DNA of 64,000 nucleotides from Sulfurospirillum_A sp029027265 (lineage in GTDB: Bacteria > Campylobacterota > Campylobacteria > Campylobacterales > Sulfurospirillaceae), in the NCBI GenBank assembly GCA_029027265.1, contig CP093061.1, positions 1,240,001 to 1,304,000 of the forward strand, written 5' to 3'. Both the position numbers and the translations under genes were made by a program. The notes beneath the pieces are model-generated. The model made no database searches and was not told the origin of the DNA. It saw only the letters and a program-made list of their open reading frames with translations. Shown piece by piece: positions 9,754 to 18,665 of this stretch. Each line of letters opens with the position of its first letter. The stretch's first letter is position 1.

Positions 9754-10421
9754 ATGATGCACTACTTTTAGTTGAGCAGAATTTTTACTTCTTACATGTA
9801 GGAGAATTTTTTGGTAACTTGTCTAAAGAAGAGAAGTTGACAAATAGAAATTTAAATGTAAAAAGATGTTTTAGTGAAGGTCAAAATTATAGTTTTAATC
9901 CAGCTATTATAAAAGAGTTACTAAACGATGCAAAAACAAATAAAACAGAAGATATAACACTTTTTGAATACTTCGTAGAGTTTAATGCTTTTAGAGGCAT
10001 TTGTATGGCGACTGTAGAAGCTTTGAGACTGGAGAGTTCTTTTAGAGAGTTTATGCAAATACGTCTAGGTGAACAGTTCGAAGATTTTTTTGATTTAGTT
10101 TCTTTTGTTAGAAATGTCTTATCTCATAATATTCATGCACAAATCATGTTAAGTGAAAAAGATTATGCAGGAACTCTAAAAAGAATTCGCCGTCACAAAA
10201 GAGACACAAATATTTTTTTCACACTCATATATGCAAGAGACTTACCTGAAATAGGTTCACCAGATATGAACTATGGCTTTACATGTAACGTAGATTTTGA
10301 AAGCTTAAAAGAGGGTATGCCATTTCTAGATATCATCTCTCATTGGGAGCTTATGATGTTAAGTGAACTATGTTTTAATCTAGTCATGGCATATAGGATG
10401 TTTGAATCTAAAAACCTCTAA
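9732..10421 (+). CDS. Conserved hypothetical protein
   Basis: 229 residues from the ATG at 9732 (MSNSVLLDDALLLVEQNFYF), chosen because GGAG lies just upstream. It overlaps the end of the molybdopterin oxidoreductase, suggesting translational coupling. The sequence is helical and soluble, with aromatic clusters and a Lys/Arg patch (KRIRRHKRD). No signal peptide, membrane segment or cofactor motif is seen. I do not recognise the family. Confidence 0.6.
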   Translation: MSNSVLLDDALLLVEQNFYFLHVGEFFGNLSKEEKLTNRNLNVKRCFSEGQNYSFNPAIIKELLNDAKTNKTEDITLFEYFVEFNAFRGICMATVEALRLESSFREFMQIRLGEQFEDFFDLVSFVRNVLSHNIHAQIMLSEKDYAGTLKRIRRHKRDTNIFFTLIYARDLPEIGSPDMNYGFTCNVDFESLKEGMPFLDIISHWELMMLSELCFNLVMAYRMFESKNL

Positions 10422-10875
10422 GAACTACTCCTGAAAATATTGCTATTAAACCTAAAACTATATTTAGAGGCAATAAAACTGTAGGTAAAATTGAAACTGC
10501 TTTTTTAGCAGATTCTAAATCACCGTCATTAAATAGTTTTACAGCTTTATATCTTTTCATGTACATGTATATGAAATTCAGTGTCATAAGAGTCCAAATA
10601 GCCTCTTTAAGATGCACAACCGTACCACTAAAACCAGCACCAATAAGCATAACAAGTGCAGTAGTAAGGCTTACAAATATAAAAGGCAATACTATATGAA
10701 AAAGTTTACCTACTATTTGTAAAGTTTTACCAAGTTTGATTTGAGGGTCATTTATGCTTTGCAGACTTGGATGAACAGCAAATCTGATAGCAATCATGCC
10801 TCCAACCCAAATTACAGCAGACAGTATATGTAAAAATATAATTATACTTGCATAGTTTTCAAAAAGTTCTTTCAT
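10408..10875 (-). CDS. CopD-like integral membrane protein
   Basis: 155 residues with four predicted membrane helices. Its N-terminal helix (IIIFLHILSAVIWVGGMIAIRF) has the His and Trp-Val-Gly-Gly pattern of CopD/DUF2269-type proteins that may bind heme or copper. The gene is convergent with the hypothetical upstream and overlaps its end by 14 bases. No copper genes are nearby, so copper export is not supported. Confidence 0.65.
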   Translation of the reverse strand: MKELFENYASIIIFLHILSAVIWVGGMIAIRFAVHPSLQSINDPQIKLGKTLQIVGKLFHIVLPFIFVSLTTALVMLIGAGFSGTVVHLKEAIWTLMTLNFIYMYMKRYKAVKLFNDGDLESAKKAVSILPTVLLPLNIVLGLIAIFSGVVLRGF

Positions 10876-10948
10876 TGTTTTCCTAATTTTTTCATCATTT
10901 TAATCAAACAAGGCATAAAACTTGCTTTACTTTTAAAAGGACTTTAAA

Positions 10949-11305
10949 ATGCAAACAAATCTTTTTATAATAGACCCAATGGCAGCAAGTAGTTATGGAC
11001 TTTATAACTCTATAAAGGGTAATAAGGGTAGTTTTGTAGATTTTCTTCTTAGTTACGATTCAAAAGCCGCAAATGAGAGTGATAACTCTTGGTTAGACAA
11101 ACTCGTAAATAAAGAAAATTTAAGTAAAATAACATCACCAGAAGTTTTAAAAAATTTAAATCTTAGTGGAATTAATACAATGGATTTTTTATCTCAAAAG
11201 AGTTATTTCGATACCCAAGCTGAAGGTAATAAAATGATACTTATGAAAGAGATAAATAATAGAAATATACCTATATTACCTGATATTCCATATAAAAATT
11301 TGTAA
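10949..11305 (+). CDS. Hypothetical protein
   Basis: 118 residues (MQTNLFIIDPMAASSYGLYN), preceded by AAAAGGAC. Soluble, with many Ser and Asn, no cofactor motif, no signal peptide. I do not recognise it. It lies alone between the CopD-like gene and the methyltransferase locus. Confidence 0.5.
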   Translation: MQTNLFIIDPMAASSYGLYNSIKGNKGSFVDFLLSYDSKAANESDNSWLDKLVNKENLSKITSPEVLKNLNLSGINTMDFLSQKSYFDTQAEGNKMILMKEINNRNIPILPDIPYKNL

Positions 11306-11365
11306 TTTTGTCAATTAAAGAAAAACAGATATAATAAAAAAAATATTATATTAATTATCTAATCA

Positions 11366-12566
11366 ATGATGGGAAAAAATACGTGATTTAACTTATATAG
11401 ATTTATTTTCAGGTTGTGGTGGGTTAGCACTGGGGCTACATAATGCTGGTTGGAAAGGATTATTTGCTGTTGAAAAAAGTAAAGATGCTTTTTCTACTTT
11501 AAAACATAATCTTATAGAAAAAAATTCAAATTTTATTTGGCCAAATTGGTTGGCAAAAAAATCATGATATAAATAGTATTATTGAAAAATACGAAGTAAA
11601 TTTGAAATCATTAAGAGGTAAAATATCACTTGTTGCTGGTGGACCACCATGTCAGGGTTTTTCAATGGCAGGAAGAAGAGAAAAAGATGATAGAAATAAA
11701 CTTATAGATTCATATATAAATTTTATTGAGTTAGTTCAACCAAAAATTCTATTTTTTGAAAATGTAACAGGTTTTACAATAGGTTTTAAACAAGGCAACA
11801 AAAGAGGACAAGCATATTCCATTTATGTTTTAAATAGACTGAAAAAATTAGGTTATGATGTACATGGTGAGATAGTAGATTTTTCTAAATATGGTATACC
11901 TCAAAAAAGAAAAAGATATATTTTAGTTGGTACCAAAAAAGGAAAATCTAAGAATTTTTGTTGAAACCATTATACAAAATAGAGCAAATTTTTTTAAATC
12001 AAAAAATTTAAAAGATACAATATTTTTAAATGATGCTATTTCTGATCTTTTAAAATCAAATGGTACAAAAGAATCACCCGATACTAAAAGCTTTCAAGCA
12101 GGAATTTATACGGAAGCAACAAGTTCTTATCAAAAACTAATGAGACAGAGTAAACCTTTAACAAATAAAATTGCTGATAGCCATAGATTTGCAAAACATA
12201 GAATAGAAACTATAGAAAAATTCCAATATATTTTAGATAATGGTATAGCAAATAAAAATATATCTAATAAAATAAAGGAAAAATTTAATATAAAAAAAAG
12301 AACAGTTGTTCTACTTTGTAAAAGCTCACCAACTCCAACGCTCACAACCTTACCTGATGATTATATTCATTATTGTGAACCCAGGATTTTAACAGTAAGA
12401 GAGTATGCAAGAATACAGTCGTTCCCAGATAGTTATGAGTTTAAAGTTGGTTATACTACAGGAGGAGAAAGAAGAAAAATTGATGTTCCAAGGTATACTA
12501 AAATTGGAAATGCAATACCTCCACTTTTTGCTGAGCAAGTGGGGAATTGTTTTAAAGGGGATGATT
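11366..12566 (+). pseudogene. DNA (cytosine-5) methyltransferase, multiply frameshifted
   Basis: All C5-methyltransferase landmarks are present in order: motif I DLFSGCGGLALGLHNAGW, motif IV with the catalytic Cys in GGPPCQGFSMAGR, motif VI ENV, motif VIII QKRKRYILVG, a target-recognition stretch, and motifs IX-X (REYARIQSFPDSY, GNAIPPLFAEQVG). They fall in different frames. Reading continuity needs one A removed at each of three runs: 11374-11379, 11555-11561 and 11935-11940. The natural start would be ATG 11366. The last segment runs without a stop into the ATPase gene; a TAA overlapping the next ATG (12567-12571) lies in another frame. Either a decayed modification gene or assembly errors. 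Confidence 0.8.
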
Positions 12567-13329
12567 TAATGAAAACTTCTGATTGTGAAGGTGTATATTT
12601 TTTATCACATGTAAATATTAAAAATATTATTGGAAAAGAGCTGATAAACGATGATAATGTAGCTGTTATGGAACTTGTTAAAAATTCTTATGATGCAGGT
12701 GCTAAAAAAGTTACAGTTGAGTTTAAAAATTTAAAAAGTAAAGATAAAAAAGATCATCAAATTATTATAGCAGATGATGGTATGGGGATGTCAAAAGAGG
12801 ATATATTACATAAGTGGTTAAATTTAGCGTATTCTATTAAAAGGGTACAAAATGCACAAAATAATAGACTTCAAGCTAGTAATAAGGGAATAGGTAGATT
12901 TTCTTGTGATAGACTGGGTAAACAATTGGATATTTACACAAAACAAAACTCTAAAGCATATCATCTAAAGATAAATTGGGAAGATTTTGAAAATATAGAA
13001 GATTATAGTGTGCAAATCAATGAGATTCCTATGCAACTAAGAGAAGTTTTTGATAGAGAGATAAAAAAAGATACATCTTATAAAATAAATAAAAATGGGA
13101 CAATTGTAAAAATATCTTACTTGAGAACAAAATGGATAAAACTCAATGAAGATAATCTTTTTAATGATGTTTTAAATTTTCAAAAAATAGTCTCTTTAAA
13201 ATCTACACTAGAAAAGTTAATTAATAAAAGTCAAGTTGAAAGTGATAATTTTAAAATATTTCTTAAAGCAGATGATATAGATGATAAAACAGAAGAGTCA
13301 TATAATAGACTTCTTTCAAAAGTCACTTA

Positions 13330-14202
13330 ATATCTTTCAATTTCAACTCAAAATTATAAATACCAGCAATTAAGTTAAACCTAAGCCAAATCTTTTTCTT
13401 CTATTACGATAGGTTTCTGAGATGATACGAAATCGTTTTAGTACACCTATAACATGTTCTACAAATATACGTTTTGATGCAAATATTTTATTATCTTTTT
13501 TATCTTCATGACTTAATGGTTTTAACTTACTTTTTTTCTTTGGAATAAGGGTATTATTGTGTATCTTTTTTATTCCCAAATATCCGGTATCAACATTAAC
13601 TTGTATATTTGGATTTAGTGGTAATTTACTTTTTTTATACAACTTAAAATCATGTAGTTTCCCTTCTGAACACGTAGTTGCTAAAATGGTTAACTCTTTT
13701 GCATCAACAACTAGTTGTGTTTTTAGTGTATGTCGTTTCTTTTTCCCTGAATAGTATCTCTGTTGCTTTTTTTTGGACGTTGAATAGGTGATTCAGTTGC
13801 ATCAACCAAGATAACTTCAATCTCCATATCATTCATCAATCTATTCTTTGTTGGAAGTGAAAAAACTTTTGAGTTTATCAATATATCTTCTGCTCTTTTT
13901 ATCATTTTATAACAGCTTGATTCACTGATACTGTAATCTACACTTATATGATAATATGTACGATATTCTCTTAAATATTCAAGCATCATTAAAATCTGAT
14001 CTGCATAGATTAATTTTAGGGGACGACCTGATATCTTCTTTCTTTTCTCTTCGAAATCTTTTAAAAGTTTAACCATCAATTCAAAGGTCTCTTTTTTTAC
14101 ACCTGTCAATCGTTTAAATTGCTCTGGTTTCTTATTCTCTATTTTTTTATATTTACTCATATTCTTTACTAAGCAATTTTCATTCTTACTTTTGAAAGAT
14201 GT
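13330..14202 (-). mobile_element. IS5-family element, copy 2
   Basis: An 873-bp element with inverted ends ATATCTTTCAA (left) and the complement of ACATCTTTCAA (right). It is flanked by CTTA on the left and CTAA on the right, close to a YTAR target duplication with one mismatch. Excision restores the ATPase reading frame across ACT AAT AAA AAG. The right part is the same as the copy at 1-565. Confidence 0.85.
13370..14160 (-). CDS. IS5-family transposase with -1 frameshift; C-terminus disrupted
   Basis: The upstream frame (13723-14160) holds the HTH and first Asp (VDATESPIQRP). After an A8 run on the coding strand (around 13767-13774) the -1 frame continues through LVVDAKELTIL, VNVDTGYLGIKK (second Asp) and IFVEHVIGVLKRFRI (Glu). 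Near 13382 one base is missing in this copy: the expected ending RFNLIAGIYNFEL is encoded but out of frame, giving the shorter GLGLT end. Transposase may still be made by programmed frameshifting, but its last residues are altered. Confidence 0.75.
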
Positions 14203-14298
14203 CTAATAAAAAGATAAATGGAGAAATAAAAAATAAATTTTTTGAAAAGTTAGATTTTAATACAACATATATTCAATCAGTAATTAGTGAAGATGGTA

Positions 14299-14820
14299 AA
14301 TATTGACCTTCATCTCTTACTTTGTAGTGAATTACATCAAGATAAACAAATGGATATATTGAGTCTAGAGGTCTTTTCTTCCACTCTTCAAGCTTTGTGG
14401 TATTAGTTTGTCAGTTATGGCTGTAATAGCTGGTTTAGAGAAGTGTACACCATACATATCTTCAATGTAATCTGCTATTTGTGAATAGCTATTGCCTAAT
14501 GCAAATAAAGAAAGCATTTTTGATTCTAATTCATCTGACATATGGGTTTGATTTTTTTTAACAAGTTCTGGTTCAAAGCTACCGCTACGGTCTCTTGTTG
14601 TATCTAACTCAAAAGTACCATTAGCTGATTTCATTGTTTTAGAACTTGTGCCATTTTTACGATTTCTCTCAAGGTCTTGAGATAAGTGAGTTTCGAGCTC
14701 GGCTTGTAAAGCCATCTCTGTAAGTTGTTTGATTAATTGTTAAGGCACCATCTTTACCACCAATACCTTTACCAGCTTTGAGTTGTGCTGCAAAATCTGC
14801 TATATTTATTTCTATCTTCA
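14299..14820 (-). pseudogene. IS256-family transposase, N-terminal fragment
   Basis: Starts MKIEINIADFAAQLKAGKGI, passes a frameshift near 14740, and continues through MALQAELETHLSQDLERN and FEPELVKKNQTHMSDELESK, typical of the IS256/Mutator N-terminal domain. A second shift follows ITDKLIP, after which LEEWKKRPLDSIYPFVYLD continues in another frame. That second shift is shared with copy B and so pre-dates duplication. The DDE catalytic domain is missing. Non-functional. Confidence 0.75.
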
Positions 14821-14877
14821 TTTGTAAATCCTTCTGTGTTCAACATTTTATCTAATTGACACAGAATTCTTTACAGT
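14299..14877 (-). mobile_element. IS256-family remnant, copy A (5' half)
   Basis: Contains the end sequence TTGACACAGAATTCTTTACA on the right, similar to the end of copy B near 48630. The left boundary is abrupt at the truncated ATPase gene, so the 3' half of the element and the rest of the ATPase gene were probably lost in one deletion. The shared part matches copy B at 47550-47920 almost perfectly, in inverted orientation. Confidence 0.75.
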
Positions 14878-14895
14878 CCCCATGTAGAGAGTACA

Positions 14896-16071
14896 TTATT
14901 TCATAGTATCAGCAGGAACGTGAACGCAACCTTTCATAATGATTCTCGCACTTCTACTCATGCTTGCTTTTTCTATTGTGATTTTATTATTTGTCTTATT
15001 TATCATAGCGCCAACTTTCAAAGTACCAGAAGGGTGTCCAAAAGTCACACTGTTTTTTTCTCCACCACCACTTGCAAAATTTACCAAAGTACCTTCAATA
15101 CAAGCCGCACAACCAATAGCAACTGAAGCAGTTCCCATCATGGCATGATGAAGTTGCCCCATAGATAAAGCTCTAACATTTAAATCAATATTAGCAGTAG
15201 TTATTTTTTTGCCACTTGAAGCAGTATAGTTTTTAGCTTTAGAAACAAAAGCAACTTTTGGTGTATGAGCTCTCATTTGTGCTTCTTTTATCTCTTTTAT
15301 AAGACCCATCTTTATAGCACCATAAGCCCTGATAAGTTCAAATTTTTTAAGAGCTTTTTCATCTGAGTTTATATCACTTTGAAGTTCACATCCAGTGTAG
15401 CCTAAATCTTCAGCATTTAAAAATATAGTAGGAATTCCAGCCATAATCATAGTCGCTTTAAATGTTCCAACTCCTGGAACTTCAAGATTATCGACTAAGT
15501 TACCTGTTGGAAATAGTGCTTCACTTGGGTCAACAGGAGCAACGAATTCCAGCCCAATTTCAGCAGCTGGAAATGCAACCCCATCAATTTCATAATTACC
15601 AATTTCTTGAACTACACCATTTTGCATAGGTACATGACAAAGAATAGTTTTTTTAATGTTTGCTTGCCAAACTCTAACGGTTTGGATACCGTTTTGAACT
15701 AGATTTTTAACATAACCACAATTGATTGCAAATGGTCCAACAGCAGAGGATAGATTACCACAGTTCCCACTCCAATCCATAAAAGGCTTATTGATTGAGA
15801 CTTGTCCAAAGTAGTAGTCTATATCATGATTTTCTTGTGAACTTTTACAAATAAGAACTGTTTTGCTAGTACTTGAAGTTGCTCCACCCATACCATCTAT
15901 CTGTTTTGAATAAGGATCAGGACTACCAACAACTCTTAAAAGTAGTTTATCTCTTGATGCTCCAGCAACTTGAGCCTCTTTTGGCAAATCTTCTATACGA
16001 AAAAAAGTTCCCTTACTTGTCCCTCCACGCATATACGTGGCAGGTACTGTTATTTGAGGTTTATCACTCAT
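14896..16071 (-). CDS. prpF: 2-methylaconitate cis-trans isomerase
   Basis: 391 residues, normal length for PrpF. It isomerises the 2-methylaconitate released by AcnD so that aconitase can hydrate it to 2-methylisocitrate. Family signatures include the opening VPATYMRGGTSKGTFF, DGMGGATSSTSKT, DWSGNCGNLSSAVGPFAI, and the C-terminal HPSGTLKVGA. It is the last gene of the prp operon; acnD ends one base before it starts. The IS256 remnant abuts its 3' end within 20 bases, so any natural terminator may have been displaced. Confidence 0.93.
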   Translation of the reverse strand: MSDKPQITVPATYMRGGTSKGTFFRIEDLPKEAQVAGASRDKLLLRVVGSPDPYSKQIDGMGGATSSTSKTVLICKSSQENHDIDYYFGQVSINKPFMDWSGNCGNLSSAVGPFAINCGYVKNLVQNGIQTVRVWQANIKKTILCHVPMQNGVVQEIGNYEIDGVAFPAAEIGLEFVAPVDPSEALFPTGNLVDNLEVPGVGTFKATMIMAGIPTIFLNAEDLGYTGCELQSDINSDEKALKKFELIRAYGAIKMGLIKEIKEAQMRAHTPKVAFVSKAKNYTASSGKKITTANIDLNVRALSMGQLHHAMMGTASVAIGCAACIEGTLVNFASGGGEKNSVTFGHPSGTLKVGAMINKTNNKITIEKASMSRSARIIMKGCVHVPADTMK

Positions 16072-18663
16072 TTAATCTCCTTTTACAAAATCTTTAGCAA
16101 ATTTTTGTAAGATTCCACCAGCATTGTATACTTCTACTTCTGCACTAGTGTCAAGTCTACATGTAACTGGAATTTTTACTACCTCATCATTGGCTCTTGT
16201 CATGATAACTGTAAGAGTAGTTCTTGGCTCAATATTACCAATAACTTCATAAGTCTCACTTCCATCAATGTTATAAGTAGCTCTAGTATCGCCATCTTTA
16301 AACTGTAATGGTAAAACACCCATACCTACTAAGTTAGTTCTATGAATTCTTTCTATACTTTCAGCAATAAGCACTTCAACTCCAGCAAGTCTTACTCCTT
16401 TAGCTGCCCAGTCACGTGAGCTTCCTTGTCCGTAGTTAATACCTGCAATGATGATAAGAGGTTGTTTTCTACTCATATAAGTCTCAATAGCTTCCCACAT
16501 TCTACTTACTGTACCCTCTGGTTCAATTCTAGTAAGTGAGCCTTGAATAACTTTACCATTCTCATCTTTAACCATTTCATTAAATAGCTTAGGATTGGCT
16601 AATGTTGCACGTTGAGCCGTATTATGGTCACCTCTATGAGTTGCATAAGAGTTAAAGTCAACTTCAGGCAGTCCCATTTTGGCACAGTACTCACCTGCAG
16701 CACTATTTAGTAATATAGCATTTGAAGGTGATAAGTGATCAGTAGTAATATTGTCACCAAACACACCTAGAGGACGCATGTTTTTTAGATTTGGTTTACC
16801 CATAAATTCATCTTCCCAATAAGGTGGTTTATTTATGTAGGTGCTTTTTTTATTCCAGTTATAAAATGGAGATATTTTGATGCCACTTAGTGCATTTTTA
16901 GCAAACATAGGGTCATAAATTTTACTAAACATTTCTGGTTTTACTGAAGCCTTTACAACTTCATCAATCTCTGAATCGCTTGGCCAAATGTCTTTTAAAG
17001 TTATTGTATTACCATTTGCATCAGTTCCTAAAGAGTCTTTTTCAATATCAAAGCGAATTGTTCCAGCAAGGGCATAGGCAATAACCAATGGTGGCGAAGC
17101 CAAAAATGCTTCTTTTACATAAGGGTGAATTCTACCATCAAAGTTTCTATTTCCTGAAAGTACAGCAGTTGTATATATGTCATTCTTAACTATCTCATCT
17201 TGAATTTTTGAATCTAATGCCCCACTCATACCGTTACATGTAGTACATGCAAATCCTACAATTCCAAAGCCTAAGTTTTCAAGTTCACCTAGAAGATTAG
17301 CATCTTTTAAGTACTCTTCAACAACTTTAGAACCAGGTGCTAAAGATGATTTAACCCATGATTTCCGCTTTAGTCCTAATTTATTTGCGTTACGTGCTAG
17401 TAAAGCAGCGGCAATTACATTTCTTGGATTTGAAGTGTTTGTACAACTTGTGATTGCAGCTATTAAAACAGCACCATCGGGTATTTTATCACTCTTGCTA
17501 ACAAAGTCTTTGATGATTCCTTCTTCTTTAAGTTTGTTTGTAGGAACTAGCTTATGCGGTTTTGAAGGACCTGCAAGACTTCTTGTAACGCTTGATAAAT
17601 CAAATGTCAATTCTCTTGCATAAGTGGCATTAGCCAATGAATCTGCCCATAAGCCATTTGCTTTAGCATAGGCTTCAACAAGTTTCACTTGTTTTGCTTC
17701 ACGTCCAGTTAATGTTAGGTACTCTAATGTTTGATTATCTATACCAAACATAGCTGCACTTGCTCCATACTCAGGAGTCATATTAGAAATTGTAGCTCTA
17801 TCACCTAAGGTTAGGTACGTTAAACCTTTACCATAGAATTCTAAGTAAGAAGAGATAACTTTTTGTTCTCTTAAAAAACAAGTCATTGCCAAAGCAATAT
17901 CAGTAGCAGTTATTCCTTCTTTTCTTACTCCCACTATATTTACCCCAACAACCTCAGGCACTCTCATAAATGAAGGGTTACCAAGCATTACATTTTCAGC
18001 TTCTAATCCACCAACACCAATAGCAAGTACACCAAGTGCATCAACGTGAGGAGTATGAGAATCAGTTCCTACAAGTGTATCAGGGTAAGCAATACTATCA
18101 ATATTATGAATTACAGGAGACATTTTTTCTAGGTTTATTTGATGCATAATTCCATTTCCTGGAGGAATAACATCTACATTATCAAATGCCTCTTTTGTCC
18201 AGTTAATAAAGTGAAATCTATCGGCATTTCTTCTATCTTCTATGACTCTATTTTTATTAAATGCTTCTGGGTCAAATCCACCACACTCTACTGCTAAAGA
18301 GTGGTCAACTATGAGTTGAGTTGGAACAACAGGATTAACTTTTTCAGGGTCTCCTCCTTCTTTTGCTATAGCTTCTCTTAGTCCAGCCAAATCAACTAAA
18401 GCAGTTAGCCCAAGAATATCATGTGTTACAACACGACTAGGATACCAAGGGAAATCCTTATCATCTCTTATCTCAATAAGTTGTATAAGTGAATCTTTCA
18501 AATTCTCACTAGGACATTTTCTAATTAGATTCTCTGATAATACTCTTGAAGTATAGTTCATCTTATCAAACGAACCCACTTGAATTTCTTCAACAGCTGC
18601 TTTTACATCATAAAAGCTTGTATCAAAACCTTCTAACTTTTTAAGATACTTTTGTTTGTCCAT
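16072..18663 (-). CDS. acnD: Fe/S-dependent 2-methylcitrate dehydratase (AcnD)
   Basis: 863 residues, an aconitase-family enzyme that dehydrates 2-methylcitrate in the AcnD/PrpF variant of the methylcitrate cycle. Iron-sulfur ligands are visible as SCTNTSNPRN and FACTTCNGMSG. Substrate-binding segments include VGTDSHTPHVDALGVLAIGVGG, and the swivelling domain has ITTDHLSPS and INYGQGSSRDWAAKG. The PrpF partner next door separates it from an ordinary AcnA. It sits between prpC and prpF with 0-3 base gaps. Confidence 0.92.
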   Translation of the reverse strand: MDKQKYLKKLEGFDTSFYDVKAAVEEIQVGSFDKMNYTSRVLSENLIRKCPSENLKDSLIQLIEIRDDKDFPWYPSRVVTHDILGLTALVDLAGLREAIAKEGGDPEKVNPVVPTQLIVDHSLAVECGGFDPEAFNKNRVIEDRRNADRFHFINWTKEAFDNVDVIPPGNGIMHQINLEKMSPVIHNIDSIAYPDTLVGTDSHTPHVDALGVLAIGVGGLEAENVMLGNPSFMRVPEVVGVNIVGVRKEGITATDIALAMTCFLREQKVISSYLEFYGKGLTYLTLGDRATISNMTPEYGASAAMFGIDNQTLEYLTLTGREAKQVKLVEAYAKANGLWADSLANATYARELTFDLSSVTRSLAGPSKPHKLVPTNKLKEEGIIKDFVSKSDKIPDGAVLIAAITSCTNTSNPRNVIAAALLARNANKLGLKRKSWVKSSLAPGSKVVEEYLKDANLLGELENLGFGIVGFACTTCNGMSGALDSKIQDEIVKNDIYTTAVLSGNRNFDGRIHPYVKEAFLASPPLVIAYALAGTIRFDIEKDSLGTDANGNTITLKDIWPSDSEIDEVVKASVKPEMFSKIYDPMFAKNALSGIKISPFYNWNKKSTYINKPPYWEDEFMGKPNLKNMRPLGVFGDNITTDHLSPSNAILLNSAAGEYCAKMGLPEVDFNSYATHRGDHNTAQRATLANPKLFNEMVKDENGKVIQGSLTRIEPEGTVSRMWEAIETYMSRKQPLIIIAGINYGQGSSRDWAAKGVRLAGVEVLIAESIERIHRTNLVGMGVLPLQFKDGDTRATYNIDGSETYEVIGNIEPRTTLTVIMTRANDEVVKIPVTCRLDTSAEVEVYNAGGILQKFAKDFVKGD

Positions 18664-18665
18664 GA

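Larger units (their letters stand above)
12569..14306 (+). pseudogene. GHKL (HSP90/MORC-like) ATPase, split by IS5 and truncated
   Basis: The ATP-binding Bergerat fold is clear: N box MELVKNSYDAGA, G1 box DDGMGMS, and G2 box ASNKGIGRFSCDRLG. GHKL ATPases of this type accompany DNA methyltransferases in restriction-like operons, which fits the gene just upstream. The frame is interrupted after LLSKVT (13329) by the IS5 copy and resumes at 14203 as NKKINGEIKNKFFEKLDF. It ends at 14306 where an IS256 remnant begins, so the C-terminal effector region is gone. Start ATG 12569. Confidence 0.8.

Noticed and set aside
16072..18663. Housekeeping aconitase AcnA/AcnB
   Set aside because: Context with prpF, prpC and prpB, and the AcnD-like sequence, favour the methylcitrate-cycle dehydratase.
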